From the NCBI GenBank assembly GCA_016875225.1, contig VGRW01000002.1, positions 58,889 through 122,888 of the forward strand: a stretch of 64,000 nucleotides of DNA, given 5' to 3'. The stretch is from Deltaproteobacteria bacterium (GTDB taxonomy: Bacteria; Myxococcota_A; UBA9160; SZUA-336). The notes under the pieces are model-generated. The model had not been told where the DNA came from, searched no databases, and saw nothing but the letters and a program-made list of their open reading frames with translations. Below are positions 1-7,908 of the stretch, piece by piece. The first letter of the stretch is position 1. Each line of letters begins with the position of its first letter. The position numbers and the translations under genes are program-made.

Positions 1-9
1 CTCGCCGAG

Positions 10-1125
10 GTGAAGCGGCGGCTCGGCAGGGTCGAGCGCGCGATCGAGAAGGCGATCGAGGCCGGCGAGCTGCCGGGCGCGGTCGTGATGGCACAGATGG
101 GCGAGGAGCTCTCGTTCCACCACGCCACGGGCGCGGCAACGCTCGCGCCGGAGCGCATCGAGGCGCGCCTCGCCACCATCTACGACCTGGCGTCGCTCAC
201 CAAGGTCATGGCGACGACGGCGGCCATGATGCTGCACGTCGCGGAGCGCAAGGTCGACCTGGACGCCCCCGTCGCGAGCTACCTGCCGTCGTTCGCCGAG
301 CGCGACAAGGAGAAGATCAGCGTCCGCCACCTGCTCACGCACAGCTCCGGTCTGCGGCCCTGGCGCGCGTACCACGCGGACCTGCGCGAGCGCGACCTGC
401 GGCGCGGCGAGCACGTGGTCGGCACGCAGGCCGGCAAGGCCGAGATCACCAATCGCGTCCTGCGCAGCGCACCCGTGCACGAGCCGGGCGAGGCGTCGGT
501 CTACGGTGATCTCGACTTCATTGCGCTCGGCGCGCTCGTCGAAGCGCTCGCGGGCGAGGCGCTCGACGCCTTCTGCCAGCGCCGCATCTACGGCCCGCTG
601 GGGCTTTCCGACACGCACTTCAACCGGCTTCCCTTCACGGGCGAGCGCGCGCGCTACGCCGCCACCGAGCAGTGTAGCTTCCGCGAGCGCGTGCTCTGGG
701 GGGAGGTGCACGATCCGAACGCCTGGGCGATGGGCGGCGTGGCTGGCCACGCGGGGCTCTTCTCCAGCGCCGGCGAGGTGCTGCGCTTCGGCCAGGAGAT
801 GCTCGCGGCCGACCGCGGCGAGAGCGCGATCTTCCCCGCCGAGGTCGCGCGCGAGTTCTTCCGCCGCCAGGAGATCGCGCCGGGTAGCGACTGGGCGCTC
901 GGCTGGGATACCCCGACGCGCGGTCACTCGACCTCGGGCGAGCACTTCTCCTCTCGCTCGATCGGGCACACCGGATTCACCGGCACGAGCCTGTGGATCG
1001 ACCTCGAGCGCGGGATGGTGATCGTGTTCCTGTCCAACCGCATCCACCTGGTCGCCAAGCGCAGCCGCTTCGAGCTGCGCCCGCAGGTGCACGACCTGAT
1101 CTGGGAGGCGTTCCTTGCGGCCTGA
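10..1125 (+). CDS. serine beta-lactamase-fold hydrolase (class C / CubicO type)
   Basis: A penicillin-recognising serine hydrolase of the beta-lactamase class C, esterase EstB and DD-peptidase superfamily. The catalytic SxxK is S62-L-T-K65, the Tyr motif is Y165-G-D and the third motif is H320-T-G, all at the usual spacing; 371 residues is normal for the family. No signal peptide is visible, so a cytoplasmic esterase or peptidase is likely. The reading frame is open to the window edge, so GTG at 10 may be internal and the true start may lie a few codons upstream. The 3' end overlaps mpl by 11 bases, which suggests coupled expression and a possible role with murein peptides. That role is inference from position; the substrate cannot be read from sequence. 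Confidence 0.85.
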   Translation: MKRRLGRVERAIEKAIEAGELPGAVVMAQMGEELSFHHATGAATLAPERIEARLATIYDLASLTKVMATTAAMMLHVAERKVDLDAPVASYLPSFAERDKEKISVRHLLTHSSGLRPWRAYHADLRERDLRRGEHVVGTQAGKAEITNRVLRSAPVHEPGEASVYGDLDFIALGALVEALAGEALDAFCQRRIYGPLGLSDTHFNRLPFTGERARYAATEQCSFRERVLWGEVHDPNAWAMGGVAGHAGLFSSAGEVLRFGQEMLAADRGESAIFPAEVAREFFRRQEIAPGSDWALGWDTPTRGHSTSGEHFSSRSIGHTGFTGTSLWIDLERGMVIVFLSNRIHLVAKRSRFELRPQVHDLIWEAFLAA

Positions 1126-2545
1126 GATCCCCTCGATCGAGAGCATCCGGCACGTGCATCTGGTCGCGATCTGCGGCACGGCGATGGGGTCGCTCGCCTG
1201 CATGCTGGTCGACCGGGGCTTTCGCGTCACCGGAAGCGACACCGACGCGTACCCGCCGATGAGCGATCAGCTGCGCGCGGCCGGGATCGAAGTGCAGAAG
1301 GGCTTCGCGCCCGAGCACGTGCTCTCGGACCGCCCGGACCTGGTGGTGATCGGCAACGCCGTGCGGCGCGAGAACCCCGAGGCGCGCGCCGCGATCGACT
1401 CTGGCCTTCCGTACGTCTCGTTCTGCGACGCGATCCACCACTTCTTCCTGCGCGGCAAGCACAGCGTGGTGATCACGGGCACGCACGGGAAGACCACGAC
1501 CACGAGCATCGTGGCCTGGATGCTGACCCACGCGGGGCGCGACCCCTCGGCGCTGATCGGCGGCGTGTTCGCGAATTTCGGCGGCAGCTTCCGGCTCGGC
1601 GAGGGGCGCGAGTTCGTGATCGAGGGCGACGAGTACGACACGGCGTTCTTCGACAAGACGCCGAAGTTCCTGCACTACGACGCGCGCACGTTGCTCGTGA
1701 CATCGGTCGAGTTCGACCACGCCGACATCTACGCGTCGCTCGAGCAGATCCAGGACGCCTTCCGCGCGCTGGTCGCGCAGGTTCCCTCCGACGGCGTGAT
1801 CATCGCCGCGAGCGACGCCGACTCCGTCCGCGAGGTGCTCGCCGGCGCAAGAGCGAGAGTCGAGAGCTACGGATTCCGCGACGGCGCCGTCTGGCGCGTC
1901 TCGGACGTCGCGTTCGATCCCGAGGGCACGCAGTTCACCGTCTGGCGCCGCGACGAGCGCGTCGCGCGCGTGCGAATGCCGATGCACGGCCGCCACAACG
2001 TCGAGAACGTGCTCGGCGCGATCGCGGTCTGCGCGAATCTGGGCCTCGAGCCGGAGCTCGCCGCGCGCGCGATGACCGAGTTCCGCGGCGTGAAGCGCCG
2101 GCAGGAGCTCCGCGGCGAGGCCGCCGGAATGGCCGTGATCGACGACTTCGCGCACCACCCGACGGCGGTTCGCGAGACGATCGCGGCGATCCGCTCGCGC
2201 TATCCCGACCGCAAGCTCTGGGCGATCCTCGAGCCGCGCACGAACACGAGCCGCCGCCGCTTCTTCGAGAGCGACTTCGCCGACGCGCTCGCGACCGCCG
2301 ACGAGGTGATCCTCGCCGGCGTGTTCCGCTCCGACGCGCTCGCCGAGGACGAGCGCATGCGCCCCGAGAAGGTGATCGAGCGCATCCGCGCCGCCGGCAA
2401 GCCCGCCAGCTACCAGGCCGAGGTCGACGAGATCATCGAGCACCTGGTCCGGAAGCGGACCGGCCGTGACGTCGCGCTCGTGATGTCCAACGGCGGCTTC
2501 GGCGGAATCTGGGAGCGACTGCTCGCGCGGCTGCGGCAGGGCTAG
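1115..2545 (+). CDS. mpl: UDP-N-acetylmuramate:L-alanyl-gamma-D-glutamyl-meso-diaminopimelate ligase
   Basis: Murein-tripeptide ligase of the Mur ligase family. It joins recycled L-Ala-gamma-D-Glu-meso-DAP to UDP-MurNAc with ATP in the cytoplasm, returning wall fragments to peptidoglycan synthesis. The N-terminal nucleotide-binding segment (CGTAMGSLA near residue 20), the P-loop GTHGKTTTT at 122-130, the central EFDHADIY segment and the DDFAHHP motif of the C-terminal half are all present. At 476 residues it is slightly longer than E. coli Mpl. The start is TTG at 1115 inside the upstream hydrolase; the next residues run straight into the family N-terminus, so this start is likely. MurC is the nearest alternative, but the long DFAHHPTAV segment and overall length favour Mpl. 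Confidence 0.88.
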   Translation: MRPEIPSIESIRHVHLVAICGTAMGSLACMLVDRGFRVTGSDTDAYPPMSDQLRAAGIEVQKGFAPEHVLSDRPDLVVIGNAVRRENPEARAAIDSGLPYVSFCDAIHHFFLRGKHSVVITGTHGKTTTTSIVAWMLTHAGRDPSALIGGVFANFGGSFRLGEGREFVIEGDEYDTAFFDKTPKFLHYDARTLLVTSVEFDHADIYASLEQIQDAFRALVAQVPSDGVIIAASDADSVREVLAGARARVESYGFRDGAVWRVSDVAFDPEGTQFTVWRRDERVARVRMPMHGRHNVENVLGAIAVCANLGLEPELAARAMTEFRGVKRRQELRGEAAGMAVIDDFAHHPTAVRETIAAIRSRYPDRKLWAILEPRTNTSRRRFFESDFADALATADEVILAGVFRSDALAEDERMRPEKVIERIRAAGKPASYQAEVDEIIEHLVRKRTGRDVALVMSNGGFGGIWERLLARLRQG

Positions 2546-2558
2546 CGCGAGCGCGCGG

Positions 2559-2990
2559 CTACTCGGCGACGGTCTCGCCCGAGCCGCCGAAGTCCTTCGG
2601 GAAGTCCCGGAATTTTGGCAGGCCGTCGCGGACCGCGAGCACCTTCTCGCCGTAGTGGACGTGCAGCGTTGGCTTGAACGCGAATCCGCCGATCGTGCCG
2701 GCGGGGACGTCCACCATGCCGATCGCGGGGTGCCGGACCAGGACCGGGCTGCCGCAGCTCTTGCAGAACTGGCGGTGACTCGCCTCGGTGCGCTTGATCA
2801 GGCCCAGGTCGTCCGCGCCCTTCACGACGCGGACGCTCGCCGCGGGCCAGAGCGTCGCGGCGTGGATCGGCGCGCCGAGCCAGCCCCGACACGAGCTGCA
2901 GTGGCAGAACGCCTGGACCGCGGGCTCGCCGTCGAGCTCGAGCTGAACCGCGCCGCAGAAGCAGACGGTCTTGCGTGCCTGATTCGCCAT
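2559..2990 (-). CDS. GFA / CENP-V domain protein
   Basis: A 143-residue zinc-binding protein of the glutathione-dependent formaldehyde-activating (GFA) family. The characteristic cysteines are present: C10 and C12 in the first motif, C29, C31 and C34 in the second, and a later CKSCG pair. Members bind zinc in a beta-sandwich, and many have no proven enzymatic role. The start ATG at 2990 is preceded by a strong GGAGGAG ribosome site. It runs convergent to mpl and divergent from efp. Formaldehyde activation by glutathione is only a family name here; no glutathione-dependent formaldehyde dehydrogenase is seen in the window. Confidence 0.8.
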   Translation of the reverse strand: MANQARKTVCFCGAVQLELDGEPAVQAFCHCSSCRGWLGAPIHAATLWPAASVRVVKGADDLGLIKRTEASHRQFCKSCGSPVLVRHPAIGMVDVPAGTIGGFAFKPTLHVHYGEKVLAVRDGLPKFRDFPKDFGGSGETVAE

Positions 2991-3094
2991 CGATGCTCCT
3001 CCTCGGGTCGATGGCCCGGATTCTCCGTCGCGGCCCCTCGCGGGCGCAAGCCCGCCGGCTATCCTCCCGCCCCACGACGGGGGACGAGCCGGAG

Positions 3095-3652
3095 ATGCAA
3101 GCCAACGAGCTGCGCCGCGGGATGAACGTGATGATCGACGGCCGGCCGTTCCGCGTGCTGGAGAGCGAGATACGCTCGCCGGGAAAGGGCCGCGCGTTCA
3201 TCCAGGTGAAGCTGCGCAGCATCCTCGACGGCACCCAGCGCGAGATCAAGTTCTCGACCGCGGACCAGGTCGACGAGGCCGCGATCGAGTCGCGAGAGAT
3301 GGACTATCTGTACTCCGACGCCGACGGCGCGATCTTCATGGACACCGAGAGCTACGAGCAGACGAGCCTGTCGGACGAGGTGCTCGGCGAAGCGAAGCCG
3401 TGGCTCGCCGAGGGAATGAAGTGCTGGGTCGAGACGCTCGACGGGCGCCCGATCGGAATCACGCTGCCGAAATCGATCGAGATCACCGTGCGCGAGGCCG
3501 AGGCCACCGTGAAGGGGCAGACCGCGGCGAAGTCGAGCAAGCCGGCGGTGCTCGAGAACGGCGTCGCGATCCAGGTCCCGTCGTTCGTCGAGTCCGGCCA
3601 GCGCATCCGCGTCGACCCGGCCGAGAAGCGCTACATCGAGCGGGTGAAGTAG
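3095..3652 (+). CDS. efp: translation elongation factor P
   Basis: EF-P enters the ribosomal E site and relieves stalling at polyproline. The 185-residue length is standard. The N-terminal KOW-like domain begins MQANELRRGM, and the conserved loop PGKG places K31 at the position of the modified lysine of E. coli EF-P (K34). The open frame extends upstream to 2975, but the family N-terminus fits ATG at 3095; a possible -10 (TATCCT, 3060-3065) lies just upstream, supporting the shorter start. The 3' end overlaps thiD, coded on the other strand, by 22 bases. No lysyl-modification genes (epmA, epmB) occur in this window, so whether K31 is modified is unknown. Confidence 0.95.
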   Translation: MQANELRRGMNVMIDGRPFRVLESEIRSPGKGRAFIQVKLRSILDGTQREIKFSTADQVDEAAIESREMDYLYSDADGAIFMDTESYEQTSLSDEVLGEAKPWLAEGMKCWVETLDGRPIGITLPKSIEITVREAEATVKGQTAAKSSKPAVLENGVAIQVPSFVESGQRIRVDPAEKRYIERVK

Positions 3653-4434
3653 CCCTCCGCGACGGCCAGACGCAGGATCGGCGCGCCCTTGCCGAGCGGC
3701 TGCGCGCCCGCGATCGCGCGCGCGACGAAGGCCTTCGCTCCGCGCACGGCGTCGAGAAGCGGCTCGCCGTGCGCGAGACGCGCCGCGATCGCGGCGGAGA
3801 GCGCGCAGCCGGTGCCGTGCACCGGGGCGCCCGCGATGCGCTCGCCGCGAAGCCAGGTGACTCCCTCGCGGGTCGCGAGCAGGTCGTCGGCCGGGCCCTC
3901 ACCGTGGCCGGCCTTCACCAGCACCGCCTGCGCGCCTGCGTCCAGGAACGCCTGCGCCGCGCGGAGAGGATCGCTCTCTCCAGTCAGTGTCTCGGCCTCC
4001 GGAAGGTTCGGAGTCACCAGCCGCGCGCCGGCGATCAGCCGCTCGACCAGGCTCCTCCACGCGCGTCGCTCGAGCAGGTACGAGCCGTCGCTCGCGCGAA
4101 GCACCGGATCGACCACGCGCGGGATGTCGTCGTGGCCGTCGAGCACGTTCGCCACGCGCAGCAGCACGTCGTCCGACGCCAGCATTCCGAGCTTGATCGC
4201 CGCGGGCCGGATGTCGCCGAGCAGCGCTGTCAGCTGCTCGCCCACGATGTTCGGAAACACCGGCAGCGTGCGCTGCACCCCGCGCGTGGTCTGCACCGTG
4301 AGCGCAGTCGGGACCGCCATTCCGTGCACGCCGTGGAGCGCGAAGACCTGCAGATCCATCTGCAGCCCGGCGCCACCCGTCGGGTCGGAGCCCGCGATCG
4401 CTAGCGCGGTCGCCGCCGCGAGCTGCGTCGTCAG
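3631..4434 (-). CDS. thiD: hydroxymethylpyrimidine / phosphomethylpyrimidine kinase
   Basis: ThiD phosphorylates HMP and then HMP-phosphate in thiamine pyrimidine synthesis and salvage. The N-terminal AIAGSDPTGGAG motif, the substrate-lid segment MAVPTALTVQTT, and the ribokinase-family anion hole and catalytic segment HGTGCALSAA are all present. Length is 267 residues, the same as well-studied ThiD proteins. The start is notable. No ATG, GTG or TTG occurs in frame for more than 40 codons upstream of the conserved N-terminus; the best candidate is CTG at 4434-4432, which overlaps the TGA stop of the metallophosphoesterase gene as CTGA. This looks like translational coupling with a non-standard start. 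No other thi gene is nearby. Confidence 0.88.
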   Translation of the reverse strand: MTTQLAAATALAIAGSDPTGGAGLQMDLQVFALHGVHGMAVPTALTVQTTRGVQRTLPVFPNIVGEQLTALLGDIRPAAIKLGMLASDDVLLRVANVLDGHDDIPRVVDPVLRASDGSYLLERRAWRSLVERLIAGARLVTPNLPEAETLTGESDPLRAAQAFLDAGAQAVLVKAGHGEGPADDLLATREGVTWLRGERIAGAPVHGTGCALSAAIAARLAHGEPLLDAVRGAKAFVARAIAGAQPLGKGAPILRLAVAEGYFTRSM

Positions 4435-5600
4435 AACGCCTCCGACCCGGTCGGGAAGACCGGGATCTGTGCCGACCGCGCGAGCTCGAAGGAGTCGATC
4501 GAGCTGCCGGAAAGATCGTAGGCGTTCCAGACCAGCCTGCCGGGCGAGACGTCCATGATCGCGAAGTGGTGAACGGGTCGCGCGACCTCGATGAAGCTCC
4601 AGCCTGGAGGGATGAAGACGGTGTCGAGCGCGCCGCCCGCACCGCCCACGACGGTGTAGGTCACTCCGTTTCGCGCGCCGCGCTGGTAGCAGTGGGCATG
4701 TCCGCTGATCACCAGGTCGACGCCGAACTCCTCGAAGATCGGGACCCAGACGTCGCGGACGTAAGGCTCGCCGTCCCATCCGGGCTGGTCCCACAGATTC
4801 GTGTAGGGCGGGTGATGAGAGACCACTACGAGGAACTCGGCGTTCTGGGCGGCGGGCGAAGCGAGCTCGGCGCGCAGGTACTCGTCCTGCGCGGGAAGAA
4901 CGACGTTCGACTCCATGAAGACGAACCGCACTCGGCCGATCGTCTCGGCGTACCAGTGCCCGTTCTCGGGCAGCCAGTGGTAGGCGAGCGCAGGGGGCGA
5001 GCCGCCGTCGTGGTTCCCGCGCGCGACCAGGACCGGGGTGCGCTGCCCCAGAGCCGACGCCGAAGCGAGCGGGTCGAAGTACTGCGTCTGCCACTCGGAG
5101 AGCACCGGACCGTTCTGAACGGTGTCGTCCGCGTGGCCGATCACGTCGGGCGCGAAGGGGACGATCTGCTCGAGCACCGAGAGGAAGGACGTGCCGGCCT
5201 GGTTCTGGTTGTCGGCGATCCACGCCATGCGGAAGCTCGAGTCGGCGAGCGGCGCCGTGCGCACCGGGTAGGTCGCGCTCGATGTCGCGCCGCTGCGCAC
5301 GCGGTACACGTACGATGTCTCGGGGGCGAGCCCGGTCGCGACCGCGCGGTGGACGAAGCGATCGGCCGCGAGCGCGATCGTCTGCTGCGCGAGCACCGAG
5401 CGTTCCGCCGGGCTCGAGAGCCCGAGGTCCAGCGCGTTCACCGTCCCGACCGGGTTCGCGTCCGTCTCCCACTGCACGCGCAGCTCGTTCGCGCGGAAGC
5501 TCTGCGGCATCGGCAGCTTGGTCAGCGTCTGTGCGAGGGCCGAACCCGCGAGCGGCAGCAGGACGACGAGCGGCAACAGTCTGGAGACGACCGCGGGCAC
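4431..5600 (-). CDS. secreted metallophosphoesterase, purple-acid-phosphatase-like
   Basis: A 389-residue exported protein. Residues 1-23 form a signal peptide ending ALA. Residues about 30-115 resemble the fibronectin-type N-terminal domain of purple acid phosphatases, followed by a calcineurin-like metallophosphoesterase domain. Metal-site motifs seen are WIADNQ (D130), HADD (near 157-159) where the family usually has GD, GNHD (195-198), VSHHPPY and SGHAHCYQR. A phosphomonoesterase or diesterase acting in the periplasm is expected; the substrate is unknown. The stop overlaps the proposed thiD start. The gene follows the cupin with a 9-base gap and probably belongs to the apbC-cupin-phosphoesterase-thiD transcription unit. 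Confidence 0.85.
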   Translation of the reverse strand: MPAVVSRLLPLVVLLPLAGSALAQTLTKLPMPQSFRANELRVQWETDANPVGTVNALDLGLSSPAERSVLAQQTIALAADRFVHRAVATGLAPETSYVYRVRSGATSSATYPVRTAPLADSSFRMAWIADNQNQAGTSFLSVLEQIVPFAPDVIGHADDTVQNGPVLSEWQTQYFDPLASASALGQRTPVLVARGNHDGGSPPALAYHWLPENGHWYAETIGRVRFVFMESNVVLPAQDEYLRAELASPAAQNAEFLVVVSHHPPYTNLWDQPGWDGEPYVRDVWVPIFEEFGVDLVISGHAHCYQRGARNGVTYTVVGGAGGALDTVFIPPGWSFIEVARPVHHFAIMDVSPGRLVWNAYDLSGSSIDSFELARSAQIPVFPTGSEAF

Positions 5601-5609
5601 GCCCCGATC

Positions 5610-5942
5610 TTACGCGCTCTTTCCCGGCGGCGGGGCCATCAGCACCAGCAGGACCGCGCGCTCGCCGGAGTCGTTCGCGACCCCGTGCGACTCGCCCGAC
5701 GGAGCGATCGCCGCCTCGCCGGCGGAGAGCGTTCGCTCCTCTTCGCCCACGCGCACTCGCGCCCGGCCCTCGGTCACGAGATAGACCTTGTCGCTGCCGG
5801 CGTGCGCGTGCGGGGTCTGGGACTGGCCGGGCTCCAGGCAGTACAGGTCGAGGAAGAACCGCTCCGACGCGAACAGCCCGACCTTCTTCAGCTTCTCGCT
5901 CGAGAAGGACCAGGCCGGCGCGTCCCAGCGCAAAACCTTCAT
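5610..5942 (-). CDS. small cupin-domain protein
   Basis: A 110-residue single-domain cupin. The first cupin motif is visible as PHAHAGSDKVYLVTEG and the second as PSGESHGVAN, giving His and Glu ligands for a metal. Such proteins are small isomerases, dioxygenases or binding proteins; the reaction cannot be assigned. An upstream in-frame start at 5960 exists, but ATG at 5942 overlaps the apbC stop as ATGA and gives the normal family N-terminus (MKVLRW), so it is preferred. It sits between an Fe-S carrier gene and a secreted phosphoesterase gene, which does not reveal its role. Confidence 0.75.
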   Translation of the reverse strand: MKVLRWDAPAWSFSSEKLKKVGLFASERFFLDLYCLEPGQSQTPHAHAGSDKVYLVTEGRARVRVGEEERTLSAGEAAIAPSGESHGVANDSGERAVLLVLMAPPPGKSA

Positions 5943-7039
5943 CGGGGCGTGTTCACCCACTCGAGGTTCCCGCCGAGCACCGGCGGCGCCTCTGCGGCGA
6001 GCATCGCGAGCTTGCGCGCGACGATCCCGGCGATCGAGTGGAACTCGAGCGCGGCCGGCGAGTCGGGCGAGGAGATCACCGTCGGCCTGCCCGCGTCGCC
6101 CGCAGCGACCACGTCGGGCTGGAGCGGCAGCCGGCCGATCACCTCGGTGTCGAGCTCGTTTGCGGCGCGGTCCGCGCCGCCTTCACCGAAGAGTGTATGG
6201 CGCTTCGAGCAGCCGTCGCAGACGAAGAAGCTCATGTTCTCGACGATCCCGAGCACCGGCACGTTCACGCGCCGGAACATCTGCAGACCCTTGCGCGCGT
6301 CGATCAGCGACATCTCCTGCGGCGTGGTCACGATCACCGCGCCCGCGAGCGGCGCCGTCTGGCAGATCGTGAGCGCCGCGTCGCCCGTGCCCGGCGGAAG
6401 GTCGAGGATCAGGTAGTCGAGCTCGCCCCACTTCACGTCCGCGAGGAACTGCCGGATCACGCCGTGCACCATCGGCCCGCGCCAGATCACCGGCGCGTCC
6501 TCGCCAGCCAGGAATCCGATCGACATCAGCCGCAGGCCCTGGCTCTGCAGCGGCACGATCTTCTTGTCCGGCGTCACCTGCGGGCGCCCGCTGATCCCGA
6601 GCATGAGCGGGATCGACGGCCCGTAGATGTCGCAGTCGAGCAGGCCCACCGTCGCCCCGGTCCGGGCGAGCGCCGCGGCGAGATTCACGGAGACCGTCGA
6701 CTTGCCGACGCCGCCCTTTCCGCTCGCCACCGCGACCACGTTCTTCACCTTGTCGAGGCCCTCGGGCCGCGCGGTGTTCGCCGATCCGCGCGTCTGCGCG
6801 GTCATCTTCACCTCGACCTCGCGCACGCCGGGGAGCCGGGCGACCGCCTCGCGCGCGTCCTTCTGGAAGCGCTCCTTCACCGGGCACGCGGGGGTGGTGA
6901 GCTCGATGTCGAACGAGACGCGCCCGTCGACGACGCGCACGTTCTTCACGAAGCCCAGGTCGACGATCGAACGTTTGAAATCCGGATCCAGGATCGGGCG
7001 AAGCGCGTCGAGGATCTCGCTCTCGGAGGGGCTGGCCAT
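5939..7039 (-). CDS. apbC: Mrp/ApbC-type iron-sulfur cluster carrier ATPase
   Basis: A P-loop ATPase of the Mrp/NBP35 family that carries and transfers Fe-S clusters to apoproteins in the cytoplasm. Residues about 5-85 are a MIP18/DUF59 domain (SESEILDALRPILDPDF). The deviant Walker A ASGKGGVGKST lies near residue 105, and the CxxC cluster-bridging motif is CDGC in the C-terminal third. The protein has 366 residues. The frame could extend to 7078, but ATG at 7039 has a good AGGGAGAA ribosome site about 6 bases upstream and starts at the conserved domain. It heads a minus-strand unit with the cupin, phosphoesterase and thiD. Clients in this window could include the ACIII ferredoxin domain and the siroheme reductase. 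Confidence 0.9.
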   Translation of the reverse strand: MASPSESEILDALRPILDPDFKRSIVDLGFVKNVRVVDGRVSFDIELTTPACPVKERFQKDAREAVARLPGVREVEVKMTAQTRGSANTARPEGLDKVKNVVAVASGKGGVGKSTVSVNLAAALARTGATVGLLDCDIYGPSIPLMLGISGRPQVTPDKKIVPLQSQGLRLMSIGFLAGEDAPVIWRGPMVHGVIRQFLADVKWGELDYLILDLPPGTGDAALTICQTAPLAGAVIVTTPQEMSLIDARKGLQMFRRVNVPVLGIVENMSFFVCDGCSKRHTLFGEGGADRAANELDTEVIGRLPLQPDVVAAGDAGRPTVISSPDSPAALEFHSIAGIVARKLAMLAAEAPPVLGGNLEWVNTPR

Positions 7040-7142
7040 GTCTGTTCTCCCTGACGGGCTGCAGGGGTACCAAAGCATACTCCTACGTCAAGATTCCCGA
7101 CGACGGCCCGATACGGCTAGAATCGCGCGCGGGGGAAACGGC
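7040..7142. promoter_or_regulatory. divergent promoter region between apbC and the ATL gene
   Basis: A 103-base non-coding stretch between divergent genes. It holds the apbC ribosome site, a plus-strand TAGAAT hexamer near 7118-7123 that could be a -10 box for the ATL gene, and a GGGGGAAA ribosome site before its TTG start. On the minus strand a TTGACG occurs in the middle, without a convincing -10 at 17 bases. No operator repeat is evident. Confidence 0.35.
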
Positions 7143-7481
7143 TTGGGCGACGGCTCGTACCAGCGGATCTGGTCGGTGGTGCGACGCATCCCGCGCGGCC
7201 GGGTGGCGACCTACGGGCAGGTCGCGCGCGTCGCGGGGCTGCCCCGGCAGGCGCGAATGGTCGGCTACGCGCTACACGCGCTGCCCGAGCAGGTCGCGGG
7301 CTCGGTCCCCTGGCAGCGCGTGATCAACGCGCAGGGGCGAATCTCGGCGCGCGCGTTCCCGGGCAGCGAGGCGGTTCAGCGCCGCCTGCTCGAACGCGAG
7401 GGCGTCGCCTTCGATCGACGCGACCGCGTCGATCTCGACCGCTTCGGCTGGCGCGTCCGCACGCGCTCGCGGAGGGCCTAG
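7143..7481 (+). CDS. alkyltransferase-like protein (ATL)
   Basis: A 112-residue homologue of the DNA-binding domain of O6-alkylguanine-DNA alkyltransferase. The helix-turn-helix and tyrosine region IPRGRVATYGQVARVAG is clear, but the active-site PCHRV of true alkyltransferases reads PWQRVI. Replacement of the acceptor cysteine by Trp is the defining mark of ATL proteins, which bind O6-alkylguanine without repairing it and hand it to nucleotide excision repair. The start is TTG at 7143, preceded by GGGGGAAA. The open frame extends far upstream on the plus strand, but only across apbC antisense sequence. A two-helix membrane protein gene follows after 2 bases. Confidence 0.88.
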   Translation: MGDGSYQRIWSVVRRIPRGRVATYGQVARVAGLPRQARMVGYALHALPEQVAGSVPWQRVINAQGRISARAFPGSEAVQRRLLEREGVAFDRRDRVDLDRFGWRVRTRSRRA

Positions 7482-7483
7482 AC

Positions 7484-7906
7484 GTGGCCGAGCTCGCGGA
7501 GAGCGAGAGTCGTCTGCTCGGACGCCTCTTGCGCAGCCAGCGGCCGATGGCGATCGCCGGCGCGCTTCTCGCGCTGCTCGGGGCCGCGTATCTGGTCTGG
7601 GGCGTGGCGCGCTTCGACCCGATGGCAGATCCGCGCGAGAGCCCGGGCTTCGATTGGCCGGTCGCGCGGCTCGCGTTCCTGTTCGAGAGGGGGATGTCCA
7701 GCATCGAGGTCGCGGTGCCCGAGACGAAGGCCGAGGCGCGGCTGCTGCGGGCGCTCGCGCGGAACATGAACTTCTCTTCCGGCGTGATGGTGCTGCTGCT
7801 GCGCATCTTCTTCGGCACCATCGCGCTGGTGATGGGCTTCGCGATGGTCACCGTCGTGGTCGAGCGCGCGCGGCTGCTCGCGATGATCCGCCAGCTCAGG
7901 GAGTGA
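7484..7906 (+). CDS. hypothetical two-helix membrane protein
   Basis: A 140-residue protein not recognised as a named family. It has a hydrophilic N-terminus, a first membrane segment near residues 22-42, a central soluble loop of about 55 residues with charged, weakly amphipathic sequence, a second hydrophobic segment near residues 100-126, and a short basic tail. GTG at 7484 follows the ATL stop by 2 bases, and the stop is 2 bases before the LLM oxidoreductase start, so the three genes are probably cotranscribed. The second ribosome site (AGGGAG) lies inside its last codons. No function can be assigned. Confidence 0.7.
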   Translation: MAELAESESRLLGRLLRSQRPMAIAGALLALLGAAYLVWGVARFDPMADPRESPGFDWPVARLAFLFERGMSSIEVAVPETKAEARLLRALARNMNFSSGVMVLLLRIFFGTIALVMGFAMVTVVVERARLLAMIRQLRE

Positions 7907-7908
7907 GA

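Noticed and set aside
977..2443. Antisense open frame opposite mpl
   Set aside because: No conserved motif; strong Arg/Ala bias, while mpl on the plus strand has complete Mur ligase motifs.
3040..3055. Hairpin GCGGGC-GCAA-GCCCGC as a possible terminator
   Set aside because: No run of T follows on either strand, and it lies upstream of efp rather than after a gene end. Could be chance in GC-rich DNA.
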